From Antitrichia curtipendula (taxonomy: Eukaryota > Streptophyta > Bryopsida > Hypnales > Leucodontaceae), in NCBI GenBank assembly GCA_951230915.1, contig OX579638.1, positions 20,788,696-20,852,695 of the forward strand: a stretch of DNA of 64,000 nucleotides, read 5' to 3'. The notes under the pieces are model-generated. The model ran no database searches. It had not been told where the DNA came from and worked only from the letters and a program-made list of their open reading frames with translations. Position numbers and translations under genes: made by a program. Shown one piece after another: positions 13,054 to 25,259 of this stretch. Each line of letters starts with the position of its first letter. Position 1 is the stretch's first letter.

Positions 13054-13443
13054 TTGATAAAAAACCTCTCTAAGGAAGATTTGAAACTAAAGAGAGCTAT
13101 GGCATTTGGAAATGGAAAAAAAATTACAGATGTAGTCAGTGAGATGCTTGGAGTGGAAGACATTTGTACTCAATTTTTGCACTTAAAGAGGGAAAATGTA
13201 TTTGGATTCAACAAAAGGAAATTGGATCTTTTGATCAATTCTAAAGGTAATTGGTATTACCCCGATAAGGTTAACTTTTCTCATCCTTGGGTTAGAATTA
13301 GATTGATCGCTGCTAGAGTACAACTTGAAATTGCATTTGAAGAGTTTAACATGGGCATGCCCCATATACAATCTGAGGTGGAAATGGATTGCGATACATT
13401 AAAATGGGACATAGTGAGAATTTCACACAAGTCAAAGAAATAG
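13054..13443 (+). CDS. Unrecognised 129-codon reading frame
   Basis: A continuous frame from ATG at 13054 to TAG at 13443 encodes a protein of ordinary composition: charged N-terminus, aromatic-rich middle with NWYYPDKVNFSHPWVRIRL, and basic C-terminus. The amino-acid mix is more protein-like than the other frames in this AT-rich stretch. I recognise no family. It could be a fragment of an old transposable-element protein or an exon of a lost gene. No promoter, splice signal or related copy was identified. Confidence 0.3.
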   Translation: MIKNLSKEDLKLKRAMAFGNGKKITDVVSEMLGVEDICTQFLHLKRENVFGFNKRKLDLLINSKGNWYYPDKVNFSHPWVRIRLIAARVQLEIAFEEFNMGMPHIQSEVEMDCDTLKWDIVRISHKSKK

Positions 13444-15410
13444 TGTCACACCATTCAAAAGTACACACAAACTAAATGCAAACTATTGATTGTTAGGCAT
13501 GGGTAACCCATTGCTACTTCTACTTACAAAGGGCAAAAGTGTGAGTGTAAAGCAAGTTCACTAGAAGAATAAAGCACCCATTGAAAATCACCACAATCAA
13601 TGAAAAAATGCAAGAAATGCTACCGCAATTGGGATGACTTCCTAGGTCTATGCCTTGAACTTGGTATTATTATTACACTTTTGTCCAAGGCTAACCCTAA
13701 CCAAAAGGTTTATAACATCACACTTTGCGATTTTATATCTTGTATTTGTTCTCATTATGGAAGCATGTACATAAATTGCAAACATTTTTATTACACCTTT
13801 TTTTACTTTTGCAAACGAAATTGCAAAATAGGCACATTTATCCACCTTTCTACCCCCAACTTGGATGAAGTGAAGCAAGTTATTGTTACTGCCATAATCA
13901 TCAAGACATGCAAATGAGAAACCTAATTGATAGATTTTAATATGGTATAAAGTAGATATGTAGTATCAAAATATTATCTTCAAAATTCCCCAATTCTAAT
14001 AGCAAAATATTATATTCATATTTCAATATATATTCTTTGCTATAAAAAAAAATATTTTATTATGTACACAATATTTTACATCCTATCATATTTTTCATTG
14101 TTTTCCTCGTCTTCCTCTCATCTTTAGAATTGCCTCTAAATTATTTATATTCTCACTTGATCAACCCAACCTAAGATGGCCTTTCAAAACATTATTTAAA
14201 TTTCAAAACATGCAATAGCATAAACTTGTAGGACTTTTAAGTCTAAAATGCTTGGTCATGGGCCCTACAGTAATAGGTCATAATATTTTTTAGTTTTTTT
14301 GAAAAAAATTAGTCTTTTAATAATTTTACCAAAAAAATTTAAAAATTTCATCATGTTTTAAATTTCTAGATTCTAGATTCACACAATCCCTAATTCTCTG
14401 TTCACCGCTCTTAGGCTCACGCTCACACGTTCACATCCTAGTGTCGTTGAATGGTACTTTACTGTAGCTTTCAATATAGCTATTTTTTGTAAATGATTTA
14501 AACTAAGAAAACAAAGTCTAATAAGTTAAAAAAAATTCCTTCATAAAATTCCAAAAGTTCGATGATGTATTGTCGTTGTAAGATCCATATGCTTGAATTC
14601 AATTCACACAATATTGTGTAATTTTCATTTGTGTTCTCTATTTTTTTTTATAAACCAACCAAATCATTCCAATTCTTTGACAATTTTCCTAAAAACTATT
14701 TGTATTGTTGGTAGTTTGGTAACAATAAAATATAGAAGTAAAAACTATTCATTTCTATGAATTTAAAAATAATTTAAAAAAATTCTTCATAATTAAAATT
14801 CTAATAAATTTAATCAATAAATCAGTCATTTGTCAAAATTTCTAATTAAATCAATTAAAATGTAAAAATTTGGAAATTCAAACATACAACCTTCATTTTC
14901 TAAATTTATCGATTACAATTTTATACATTTTATAAGTTTTGAAAATTCAAAATTCAAAAATTTATAAATATTTTAGGTTTTTATTTATTTTTATTTATTT
15001 TTTCCATTTCAAAATTTATAAGTCAATAATAATTGTTAGCAAAGAGAGCAATGGAATTCTATGTAGCAACAACTTTTGTTCTTCTATCTATGCAAGACAT
15101 GTCATTATTGTGGCATTGACAAAATTGTGATGGTTCTTGGATATAACTAATAGCTTAGTTAATATAAAGTATTCAACACAAAAAACAGTTAATCTCAAAA
15201 TTGAAAATTAATAAGTCGAGTCAACCTTGTTCGTACTATTTGGAGTGTACATGCATATGAATTGTTTTTTTGACAATAGATACACATTGGTTAACTTCAA
15301 AAGGACCAAATTGCATTTTGGTAATATAACAAATTTGGGCAGCTCACTACAAATGGAATGTTTATTTCTATTTTTTGAAATTATACACACCACGGAGACA
15401 AGGTTTTTCT
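13444..15410. other. AT-rich DNA, no gene seen
   Basis: Very AT-rich with poly-A and poly-T tracts, especially 14,640-15,010. Short frames (13,600-13,917 for example) are compositionally biased to Cys, Tyr and Phe and look non-coding. Confidence 0.4.
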
Positions 15411-16805
15411 CTTAAGGTCCAACAATCTTCATAACTTTTGACTACATGGTTGAAAAATTATTGTATGATATGTAGTTTTTTTTCTTGGCCAAGCAATATG
15501 GGGCAAATAAAAAAAATTACTTCTTTTAGAAGTATAAAACTGAAATTGATTTTCTAGATTTATATATACATGGAAAGCTTTGAATTATTCTATTTTGATT
15601 AATGAGATTAAAGGTATAACAAATTTTAGTTTGCAAGTAGTTATGGATTTTTACTACCCTAAAATAAACTTTGAAGTCCATTATTGAAATCAATTTTCAA
15701 TATTTTTGGATTAAAATAAAATCATATGATGTAGATTGTTTATTATTCCCTTTGTCCTAGAATAAATCCAGGGGTTCCTAGAAATGACTAGATTAGTGCT
15801 TGAGTAGCTCCTATTTTCAAAGGATTGCATAATTATTGCAGCTTCTACTAAATTCTACTAGGCATAAAAGAATAGAAGTCAATAGTAAAGCAACACATGT
15901 TGAAAACATGCGGTGAATTCGACAAATTTTGCACTTTTTGGAACTACTCTAGTGGTATTCATTTTTATTTTTCTCCAAGCAATATTGATGCATTGATGTC
16001 CATTGACATCCTCTATATTCAATTTTGACAATGTCTTGTGACTTAAGTCCAAGAAATTGTCAACAAGAGATTTGTTAATAATAGTTTGTATATAGTTGTG
16101 GATTGAATTCTTTGCCTTTGGTTGGTTAGAGGTTGCGTTTCAATTCCCTTTGCAGGGATCAAAGTGCCATATAGTCTTTGGGGTGTGGTATCTACAAATT
16201 CTTTTGCTTCAAGGTGTTACCTAAAACTAGCTTCAGTTGTTGTTCATCAAATTGTGGAGAGCAAATTTTGAATTTAATTTGGGACAAATAAATTTCAAAA
16301 CCCTGGATTTATTCTAGAACAAAGGGAGTACAACATTACAACCATTGGGATTGGCATTTTTCAGTTCTTTATCTAAATTCTTAACAATTAAGGATTTTGA
16401 ATCATTATCTACTTCTTTCTACTCACTATTTTTTCCTATATGTTGTACAATTCTAAATGGTTTGAAAATTTTCAAACATGTAGACAACTTGCCTTGAAGG
16501 AATGAATCCAAAGAAATACCAACAACAAAAAAAATTTCCAAAAAAATATAAACTTGTGAAGTGCAGTTGCCTGGTTTTTTGTAGGGCCAATTTTTTTTTC
16601 TACTTTAGAGGCTAATATCTTGCAATCTATATAGTGGAAATTTTTGAAGTTTTTTCCATATCTTCTCAAACAAGCGTACTACAAGATCCGACAGCTACAT
16701 GTGTCCAAAACTATTTGAAAATAAATAAAATTTGGTACTTGCACTTGAAATGGCAGTTTTAGAGCATTTTTTGTGAAAACATAGTCAAGGAGTTTTAGGG
16801 TTTAA
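15411..16805. mobile_element. TIR-family element, copy 1, interrupted by a MITE
   Basis: This stretch is the inverted counterpart of the element at 36056-37001. Shared landmarks in the same order include a TTTTGACTACATGG-like phrase near 15436, TCTTGCAATCTATATAG near 16617 and AAATGGCAGTTTTAG near 16750. The right end keeps a GTTTTAGGGTTTA version of the family terminus; the left end is eroded (CTTAAGGTCC). Without the nested MITE (15746-16328) it is about 0.8 kb. Confidence 0.7.
15746..16328. mobile_element. Stowaway-like (Tc1/mariner) MITE, 583 bp
   Basis: Terminal inverted repeats are TTCCCTTTGTCCTAGAATAA on the left and, on the reverse complement of the right end, CTCCCTTTGTTCTAGAATAA; both continue with ATCCAGGG. 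It is flanked by TA at 15744-15745 and 16329-16330, the target duplication of the Tc1/mariner superfamily. The uninterrupted counterpart at about 36520-36550 on the other strand reads through the junction with one TA, so the insertion and its ends are directly visible. No transposase is encoded, so it is non-autonomous. Confidence 0.9.
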
Positions 16806-16899
16806 AGTTTTGAGTATCTTGGATATGTGTTGATTCTTCATTCAATACATGTATTTAGTACATCCAAACTATTTCTAGCAAGTTTAGCACATATGTTAG

Positions 16900-18140
16900 G
16901 TGTTCGCTAGTTTCCACCCTCAATTATGCGGCTCATTATGATTTTGCCACCTTCTAGTTCCTACATGACTAATTTTGTCTCAAGTATGATAGTTTGAGCG
17001 CTTATTTATCCACCTTTGATAAATATGCGTGCACAACTGAGTTCTTGTAAAACAAATCTAACTCCTAATTGGTGCCTAATGTTGGTCCCTTGTGCCTTCC
17101 AAGCAATGGATCTTTTCTAAGTACCTAAAGTTTAAATGATTCACTAAAGACTATCCTAATTACAAATATTAACTTCAAAGAAGGCAATGTCTTTGAGCCG
17201 CTGTGATTTTCTAATCAAAGGGTTTACAGTCTAGATTTAACTTCTCTAAGTGGTAGTTCAGCTCATGCCATTCTCAAAACATAAAGTTTGTAGGATTTGG
17301 AGATTCCTATAAGAAGTTATAAGTGGATGAAGTTTGACTGCTAATCAGTGCTTCAAACTTCATCCGCAGTTTTTTTATCAATTTTACAATTTAAAACTAA
17401 CTTCTAATTTCACTTTTTACCTTTGGTTTTCTAACTCTATCTAAATTTTCATTCTTGTTCCTTTTAAAAGAATTTGGATAACTTTTATCCACTATGACTC
17501 TTAAATTTCATCCACTAATATCTTTGTCTTTTTAATTCCGATTTCTAAGTGTAATACAATTTAAAAACCTCTAAGAAAATTCTAAATGACTTTCTATCTA
17601 AACTTTGAATAAAACTAATATTGACACCCTGACTTGCACTTGAAGTTCGGCTAAGCATTAAAATGGCTAATACTAGAAATTGAATAACATTTGGAGTAAT
17701 TAGTGTTTTACCTCGGGATTTTCTTCATCTAGAAGGTGGTTGAACACGCCTTCAAAATCCCCATCATTTGCTATGGTTAAATCTTTAGTGGAATTTTGCT
17801 CACCGCTTGAAAAGTTTGCCAATTTTTGGACTTCCTCCTTGCTTTCCTTTTCTACTCTTTCTTTTTCTTTCTACACTATTCTCCCTCCATTATTTTATAT
17901 TAAATTTTGACTTTGATAGAATAGAATTTTAATGCTTCAAATTTTGAAATAATAATTGACCCCTTGAGCTTCCTATCTTCTATCCTAAGTCAATTATTAT
18001 TCTATCTAAATGATTAATGACTTAAAACATTTTTCCAAGATTTCTTCCTAAATCCTATCAACTCCTAATTTCTCTTCAACTACCAAATGCACACTTCTCT
18101 CTATTCACTTGCAAATTGGAATTCTATCTATTGAAGTTTG
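16900..18140. repeat. Repeat block homologous to 24.85-23.5 kb (inverted)
   Basis: Reading + here and - there, the same phrases occur in order: GAGCGCTTATTTATCCACC near 16996, the core GCCTTCCAAGCAATGGATCT near 17093, TTTCTAAGTGTAATAC near 17543, and CATTTGCTATGGTTAAATC near 17766. The right-hand copy sits at about 24850-23500. The block lies just upstream of the LTR-like block at 18.7 kb. It appears to be part of a larger retroelement-derived unit. Confidence 0.7.
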
Positions 18141-19717
18141 AGAGTGTTTTTGTTAATTGAGGTCTATTTGTACTATGCCCAATTGTTGTGTCTATTCTAC
18201 TCTCTACTACTTCCAAGAGTTGCTTTGAGGCCATGGATGGTTTTTATCAATTGGAACTGTTCTAATTTTTCTCCCTACCATTTTCCTTGCCCTTCTACTC
18301 TATTTTATTTCTTTGTCCCTTTCCTACTTGCTAATTTTTCAAATGCTATATCTATGTCTAAATTTTTGAGAATTTTTTTGATGAAAGGGTGCTTGACTGT
18401 ATGGCCAAGCAAGGTTAGTTCAAATAACCAAATATGATCCAACATTGAATACAATCCAGCACCAAACATAGGTCATGCTCCCCTTGCTCAGATAGTTATA
18501 GTATTGACCGGCTGGTTGTTAGCGGGTCTTGTTTCATTTTTATCCAATGTTGCCATGTGACAAGTTTCGATTGGATGGATCCATGCGGTCTGCTGACTAG
18601 ACTGCTTGGTTGGCCATTAATGTGGTGAGTGTTGATTGTCCGGACCTCCTTCCTTGGCTTGCAGTATTAATTGTTGGTCATTTTCTGCCTTGCACAACTC
18701 TTGATCCTTTTCTTTCTCCGTGTAGTTCTATCCAGGTTTGGTGTGAGTCCCATATTCGTCACTTAGGACTCATGCTTTATTTTTTTCGATTTTTGCAAAA
18801 TAAAGTTAGTAAAAAACTACAAAAAGTCATAAAAAGAGTGTAAAGCCAAAATAGGTATGTCACATGCCAATATAGCATTTGGTCCCTTATAGATTAATTT
18901 TCCCTAAATAAACCCAATTTCTACTTGTACATAGGTTAGAAACCGAGAAATTAGATAAATAGCAGGAATAAAGTAAATCTAGCCCAAATCATCCAAGCCT
19001 ACGGTGCATGTGACATCTTATGGCTAAAATTGGTCCGAGGGAATACGTTGAGGTCCTAATTGCATTCCCGGAGATAGGTTTCAATTTTCCCATAGTATTG
19101 AAGAAATAGTGGAAACCCCAATTGTTGGTTTGCAGGAATTACAAATTCAAGATAGACCGTAAGAAGAATCTACGGGTGTAATATGGATTTCTAGGGTGGA
19201 AATCACATTTGGAACTCAATGGCAAAAACGGTCTGCCAAGATTTTCTTGTATGTGAAAGATTCTCTAGTTGCCAGAATTGAAAGGAGAAGGTGGAATTTG
19301 ATTCTCCTCTGACCTTTGTGCAAAGTAAAAATATGAGCTTGCACATCCTTTGTGGAATTCCATGAGAGGTTCCATAAAAAGTTTCGGAATTTTCTAACTT
19401 GAAGAAGATACCCTTCCGAACAGTCAACCGCCAAAACTTATGATGGGAAATTCCTAGAGATTACCTAGGTTGTGGTAAAATTTCACTAAAAATTAGAATA
19501 CATTTTTTATGCTAATAAGACGCTCCAACAAGTTTCAAGACATTCCGATAGCCAGAAGACCCAAAACTGGTAAAGATCCTCCCCAAATCAGCAAAATTGA
19601 AGTTGACCGTGGAGTTGACCGGCGTACCGGTGTCGTGATGTAAATAAGTACACTGTATAGAATGTGTATTAATTTGTATTTTAAAGAGATTCTATAATTT
19701 GAAAGTCAAAACTTACT

Positions 19718-19809
19718 GGTGACGTTTTTTGTGGTTTCATGGTGACGCTTTTAGTAGCTTCATGGTGACGCTCCTAATGGCTTCAAGGTGATACTTGTTG
19801 CTAATGGAT
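19718..19809. repeat. 23-bp tandem repeat, four units
   Basis: GGTGACG recurs at 19718, 19741 and 19764, and GGTGATA at 19787, exactly 23 bp apart. Each is followed by a T-rich or G-rich segment and the word GGYTTCAW or AGCTTCAT. It lies 80 bp inside the left end of the nested insertion. Confidence 0.85.
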
Positions 19810-19876
19810 TTGTTAAAAAGACGAAAGCCCTGTTACTAGTTTGGAGTATTCTTTTGAGTTCATTTAGAATCTATGC

Positions 19877-20363
19877 GTGGATTTAGAATTTGATTCTAGA
19901 ATGTCGAATTGGAGGGTTTTTATGGAGTCGCAAGATCCAGAGTCTCAACCAGAGGCTGAATTAGAGCTTTTCTTATCACAATTGCCTGTTCAATCATCTC
20001 AGCCGGCAATTTCTGTACCAATGCCAATATATTTGCAGGATGAGGCTGTCCAAACCTTCTTGTTTATTAAAGAAACCTCATGTAGAGCAACGTTGGTATG
20101 GTAATCTCCAGAGAGACGCTCGTGTTTTGGTGATCTTTCTCCAAATTGGATGTGTTGAATCAAGCGCTCAAAAAGTGACATTTGAAGCAAGTTATGAGGG
20201 CTTGAACGACGACCATTATTATTTTATGGTAAGGCCAATAAAAGGAAGCCCTAGCCACCAATGCTGGTTAAAAGGGCCAATGAATCCGTTAACAAAGGCC
20301 GAATGTGCATATTATGTTTTAAATATTATCAAGCGCATCCTCAAGTTCTTGCAAATGGAATAG
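19877..20363 (+). pseudogene. Small frameshifted reading frame in the nested insertion
   Basis: Two overlapping frames, 19877-20104 and 20040-20363, together look like one ~155-residue protein broken by a shift between about 20040 and 20100. The first half is acidic and Gln/Pro-rich (ESQDPESQPEAELELFLSQL); the second is ordinary globular-looking sequence (YYFMVRPIKGSPSHQCWLKG, then PLTKAECAYYVLNIIKRIL). I do not recognise the family. It may be a captured host gene piece or the element's own protein. Confidence 0.4.
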
Positions 20364-22930
20364 CGTTCTTCTTCGACTTCAAATTTTACCTCTATTTCAT
20401 TTTGATTGAAGTTTTATAGTTAAATTATATTTTTTATACTTTATTTGTGTATTAGAACTTGAAAGTTAAGGAAATAAAAATAGTTTACCTCCTAGTTTGG
20501 ATCTTAGAGGGTTTTTTGGCCTTGAAAGATGAATAGGAACTTACCTTTGAGATTTTTCTTGGACCAATAGGTGTTTAGAGGCCCATGTGATGTGTGCATG
20601 GGTTGATTCCACCTACCTTAGGGGTCTAGGGGCTTAGGTAGGCATCTTCTTTCTCCCTTCTAGTCGGGGTTTGTGAGTAGTGTGGTGATGAGTTGTATGT
20701 GCTGAGTTTTGAAAGGCAAAGAATTCGAGCGGTCACAACTTTTGATGTACAAACTATTTTGAAATGAAATTTTGAGAGTTTGTTTCTCTTATCATTGTCG
20801 TTCCAAAAAAACCTTTCTTGTGTGATTTGGAGTTGTGATCAAAAAGTTACAAGTGTGTGAGTGGAAGAGAGTCTGTTGTCACCCGATGAAGAGGAGCAGA
20901 GATGCGAGTGGCTACCAAAGTTTGTAGTTTTTTCTTTTTTCTTTGAAAATTTGGAGAGTTAGTGAGAATTTTTTTAGCTTTCTAGAAACTCATCATTCAA
21001 AGCAATTGAAAATATGTGGAGAAAGATATGGGTCTTTGAGTGATAGAGGGTCTGTCGCCCTTATTGTTTAAAACCCGAATGTTTGTAGAGCTATAGATTT
21101 AATTTGAATAATCACTTGCAAGTGAAATTTTTATTGAAGATAGAAGAGTTTGTTAACTTTGTGAAAAGCTATTAAACTCTTAGTTTGATGAAGAATTGAA
21201 GAAGTTATAGGTAGTGAAGCTAAGGAAGTTCTGTTGTCTTCTTATTTTGGGAAGAATATAGATAGGATGGGTGTTTATTTGCGGTTTCTTTGAAGACTCG
21301 AAGATTGAAAGACAAGAAGAATGAAGACTTGTGTGTTATGGCTTGTGGCTTGTTATTCCTAGCCGGTTTTGGAGGCTTGTTGTCTTTTCATTGTTATTCC
21401 TAGCTGGATTTGGAGGCTTGTTGTTTTCATTTTTGTATCGTAAACATTGTTGCGGATTATGTGAGTATCCAATAATGACCCCGTTTTGTGTTTGTGGTGA
21501 CGAAGTGGGATTGATCACCCACATGGTTGTTCTTTTATGTCGTTCTTATTGGTAAAGCACGTTTGCTGGTCACTGTGAATTTGAAGTTTAAGAACCAATC
21601 TTTCGGACGGCCAACTTGTGGTTTCACTGTCCCGTTTTACCCGTCCGAGGCCTTGTTTCTTATCACACAACTTTACTTTTGGCTCTATAGAGCCACCACA
21701 TGATAAGATGATTGGAGATCGGGTGAAGATTCGAGTTTGTAGACTTTGAAGACCAAGTGAAGATATAAGTTTTAAGATTCTCCATCTGCACTGACCAACT
21801 TGCAGCCAGACACCTAGTGTGTTTCCTAAGCATGCTCCTCTCTACCCGATATCGGGAGCGTACAAAGTTGGAATGAAGCCCAAGTTAGGTCTTTTCCTAC
21901 TCTTTTATACCTACTTAAGATCCTAGGCTAGTTACTTTTTTCAGATAGGTCAAACTTCCAAAGTTGGCTTTTTTTTATCCCTTTTGGATTTTTAGTTGGC
22001 GCTAGCTTTTTGTCTTTTTTTAGCAGATAAAAAAGGGGTGGGGATTTTTTTGACTTGAAATGCCCTTTTGAATCCAATGGCGCAATCCGTTTGTGATTTG
22101 GAGTTAATCTTCAAAAATTAGAATTTTGGTCCAGCGTAGAAAGTCAAAATTGAAAGATTAGGATGAAAATCCTAATTGATAAGCTTACCACTAGGAAAAG
22201 AGAGGGGGGTGAGTACCCTTGGAGATGTATAAAAGGGACTCCTTTCTCTCTCACAAACACCCTTTAGGTTCATTTTGAACCGCCTTGTTTCCGTTGGGTC
22301 CATTTATTTGGATTTTTGGCCATTTTCCGGCCATGTTGCCAACTTGTGGTGTTTTTGGAGTATCATTTGAGGCTCCTTTTGTTGCTCTTTCTTGAGCCTT
22401 GAAGGACTTTCAAGTCTTATTTCATATTCTTGCACTTGTTTTTGAGTATTACATGTTCACTTGATGTTTTTGTACTAACTCTTGTTTTTTTGTTTTTTTT
22501 GGAGTTGTTTTCCTTGTTGTTTTTCTTCAATCTTTGAAGAACCTTGTAGTTGTTACTAATCCTAAAGAATCCTTCCCTCATGACTAGCGATGCCGCATAA
22601 AAAGGGCCTTTAGTTGCTGGTTTTCTTGTTTATAGTTCGTACTAACATTCTACTAACATGTTGTGCTGTACTAACACTTTGTTTGAACACTTGGTTGGAT
22701 GATTTATGTTTAGATTAACACCTTGTTCATCTTTTGTTATTATTTGCTAGCTAGTTTTTGCCACATCCGGCGAAGCCTTGGCAAAATTGTCATAGATATT
22801 CTCTCGTGTTTAAGAACATGGCGAAGCTTTGACCCCCCTCTTGTACCATTTTTGTTGTTATTAAGCCATTTGGCTTCGTTAGTAGAAGTTTGGCCAAATT
22901 GGCTATTTCTTTGTGTTAATGTTTATTAGG

Positions 22931-24850
22931 ATTGAAGTCAAAGCTTAAGTCAGACCACCTAGATGAAGAGTCAGATCAGATGTTAGTATAGAATCCTATA
23001 GTACATGCTTTGAGGATTCTAGAAGCATAAAATACTTAGAAAACAGAGTCAAAACGAGTGAGTTATGAGCGGATGAAGTTTTTAAGCATCTATTAACGGT
23101 TAAATTTCATCCATGCATAACTTCATCCATACATAACTTCTACTAGGAAGGTCCAATTTGCAAGTGCCTTATCAATTTAGAAAGTTGATTTTAGCCTCTA
23201 GAAAGGAAAAATATAAAATATCTAAAAATAGTAACTTGTCAAAAGTCAAACCGAGAAGTAGAACACAAAAAAGTAGAATTAGGGAGAAGAAATTTAGCAA
23301 TTAGAAGAAGAAATTAGAGGATAGAAACACCAATTAGCATCAAAGAGGTAGAAGGGAAGAAGGAGAATAGAAAGAATACTTCCACACGTCACACTTGCAA
23401 ACAAGTATTCCCAACTTTCTTACTAGCAAAACAAAAACGATAAGAATGGAAGGAGATTAGAAGAAAAGGGATGAAATAGGAGAAGAGAGGAGAGAGACGA
23501 TAAATAGTAGCCTAAGCTGTAGGATTAGGTAGACCTAAGGGAAAATCTAAGGATTTTGTGATGACTATTAGGAAGAAGATTAGTATGACGGAAAGAGGAG
23601 TTGCATAAGAGGTAGTTGGAGGACCATTAAAAGTTATTTAAAACATGATATAAGGGAATAGTGTGGAAGAGAAAGAAGTAGAGTGAAAAGAAGAAGGAAG
23701 AAGTAGTTTGAAGTGAAATCAAAATCTGTATTAAAACCACATTTTTAAGCAGTGAGCACAATTCAACAAGGGATCCTACCATAGCAAACGATGGAGAATT
23801 CAAAGAAGTGTACAACTACCTCAACAACGATACCAATTCCAAGGTAAGTTCCTAATTACAACCCTCCCTTGTCAAATTATCAAAATTGGATGTATAAAAA
23901 GTAGGACCAAATTGTAAAATCAATTCAGAGTGTTTAGATTAGTGTTATTCCAAGAATCAGATAGAAAATGTTATAGAACTAAGTTAGAGGTTTCCAAAAC
24001 CGTATTACACTTAGAAATTGGAGTCAAATTGGAAGAGATATTAAGAGTCATATTGGATGAAAGTTAGTCCATTTCATCCAATATTGTATGGAAAAATTGA
24101 CAAAAATCTAAAAATATTGAACTGCTCAGAGTAGCATCGAACCACATAAGTAGGATAAGGATAAAACAACTAATCAAAAAAGTAATCAAAGAGAAAAATT
24201 TAATTTAGAAATAGGTAGAAAGAACTTAGTGGAGTCTAAAACTAATTTAACTTTAGGAAAATTCTTAATCATTGAGGAGTAAACAACAAATGAACTTTGG
24301 GTTAGGATATGGATGAAATAGGACAAAAGTCATCCATCCAAGTCCAAACTTAGGGATTAAGTAGAAGTTGGTAGTATAAAGCCAAAGTCCAAAATTCAAA
24401 ATAATTTAGAATAAGAAAAGGGTCTAAATACAAAGATGAAGTTTAAATAGACTTATAGAAGCTAGAACTTCATCCGTTTACTAAGAAAGTTGTATGATTG
24501 TGAGTTTTATATTTTTAGAAATGGCATGCAATTTTCTCTCTTTATGTGGCTAGATTTATATTGTCTCCACTTCCATTCAAAAATCACAACGGCCTAGTTG
24601 GCATGCCCCAATTAGGATAAATATTGCATATTGGGTTAGTTTTTTTCTTGATTTTCTTGGTTTTCTTGCAAACTTGTGTATGTTTAGGACTTAGAAAAGA
24701 TCCATTGTTTAGAAGGCACAATGGATTGACGCTAGGCACCCATAGAACAAATCAAATCTCAAAACATCTAGAGCCTGGTTGTGCTCACTTATTTACCAAG
24801 GGTGGGTAAATAAGTGCTCACATTTGGCTTAACAATTCCGAACCTTTTTT
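22931..24850. repeat. Repeat block D, inverted relative to 16.9-18.1 kb
   Basis: Homologous in inverse orientation to 16900-18140, with the shared core at 24691 reading CCATTGTTTAGAAGGCACAA. A splice-donor-like CCAAGGTAAGTTCC sits at about 23834-23847. The block contains purine-rich sequence (23,230-23,700) and no coding frame longer than about 60 codons. Confidence 0.65.
24690..24706 (+). repeat. Recurrent core, copy in block D
   Basis: The core CCATTGCTTGGAAGGC appears here as CCATTGTTTAGAAGGC. Exact or near copies are at 28849 and 35652 on the + strand and 17093 on the - strand. Read as codons (cca ttg ...), all four give P-L-[LF]-[GR]-R, and the copies here and at 17093 continue with a similar T-L-G-T phrase. 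It may be a coding remnant or a conserved non-coding element of the repeat family. Confidence 0.55.
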
Positions 24851-25259
24851 TTAACATTTTGATTTTTAGATATTTGATTCTAAAAATTTCCTAAAATATT
24901 TTGAATATTAAATAGGAATTGTCATCAACCTTTTAAGGCTTTTTCTAATGCTAAATTGGAGGATTTAATTCTAAACTTTGGAGGCTGTGAGCCCTCAAGT
25001 TAGCATTTGAAGCTCTGGATTTATTTTTCGCAATTTACTATTAGTTTTTGGTGTTAATTCATGCAAAATAGCATGAACTAGTAGTTGAGAGGAGTTTGGT
25101 AGAAGTCCCTACCAGATTAGTGAGGAACCTTTCTAAATTCATGGAAAGTACAAAATACTCTGCTTTTCTATGTTTATGTCTTAAGTTCAGAGTCTTAGAG
25201 TCCATATTAACGTATTAGAGAAATGTGAAGATGTGAGAGTTAGCCAGTTCTAATGTCTT

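Larger units (their letters stand above)
19637..21848. mobile_element. Nested ~2.2-kb insertion of unknown class
   Basis: The DNA is absent from the inverted copy, where the flanks join directly (TGACTAATGTACTAGGAGCA against GACCGGCGTACCGG...GGAGCGTACA here). The interior holds a 23-bp array (19718-19809), a split small reading frame (19877-20363) and a 41-bp duplication (about 21350-21430). The left end begins TGTCGTGATG and short CGG or ATCGG-like duplicates flank it, but no clear TIR or LTR was seen. Ends are good to roughly 10 bp. Confidence 0.6.
18690..22930 (+). mobile_element. LTR-like block A, with a nested ~2.2-kb insertion
   Basis: This block aligns in inverse orientation with 31050-29200. 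Shared phrases in order include GTAAAGCCAAAATAG followed by ATGTCACATGCCA near 18841, AAATTTGATTCTCCT near 19293, GTGCAAAGTAAAAA, GACGCTCCAACAA near 19520, GGATGAAAATCCTAA near 22161 and TTAGGTTCATTTTGAACCGC near 22265. A TATA box (TATAAAAGGG) at about 22228 is followed by CT-rich sequence, as in a plant LTR promoter and R region. Alignment with the inverted copy breaks between about 19640 and 21850, which marks a later insertion. No TG...CA ends or target duplication could be fixed, so solo LTR versus part of an element is open. Confidence 0.7.
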
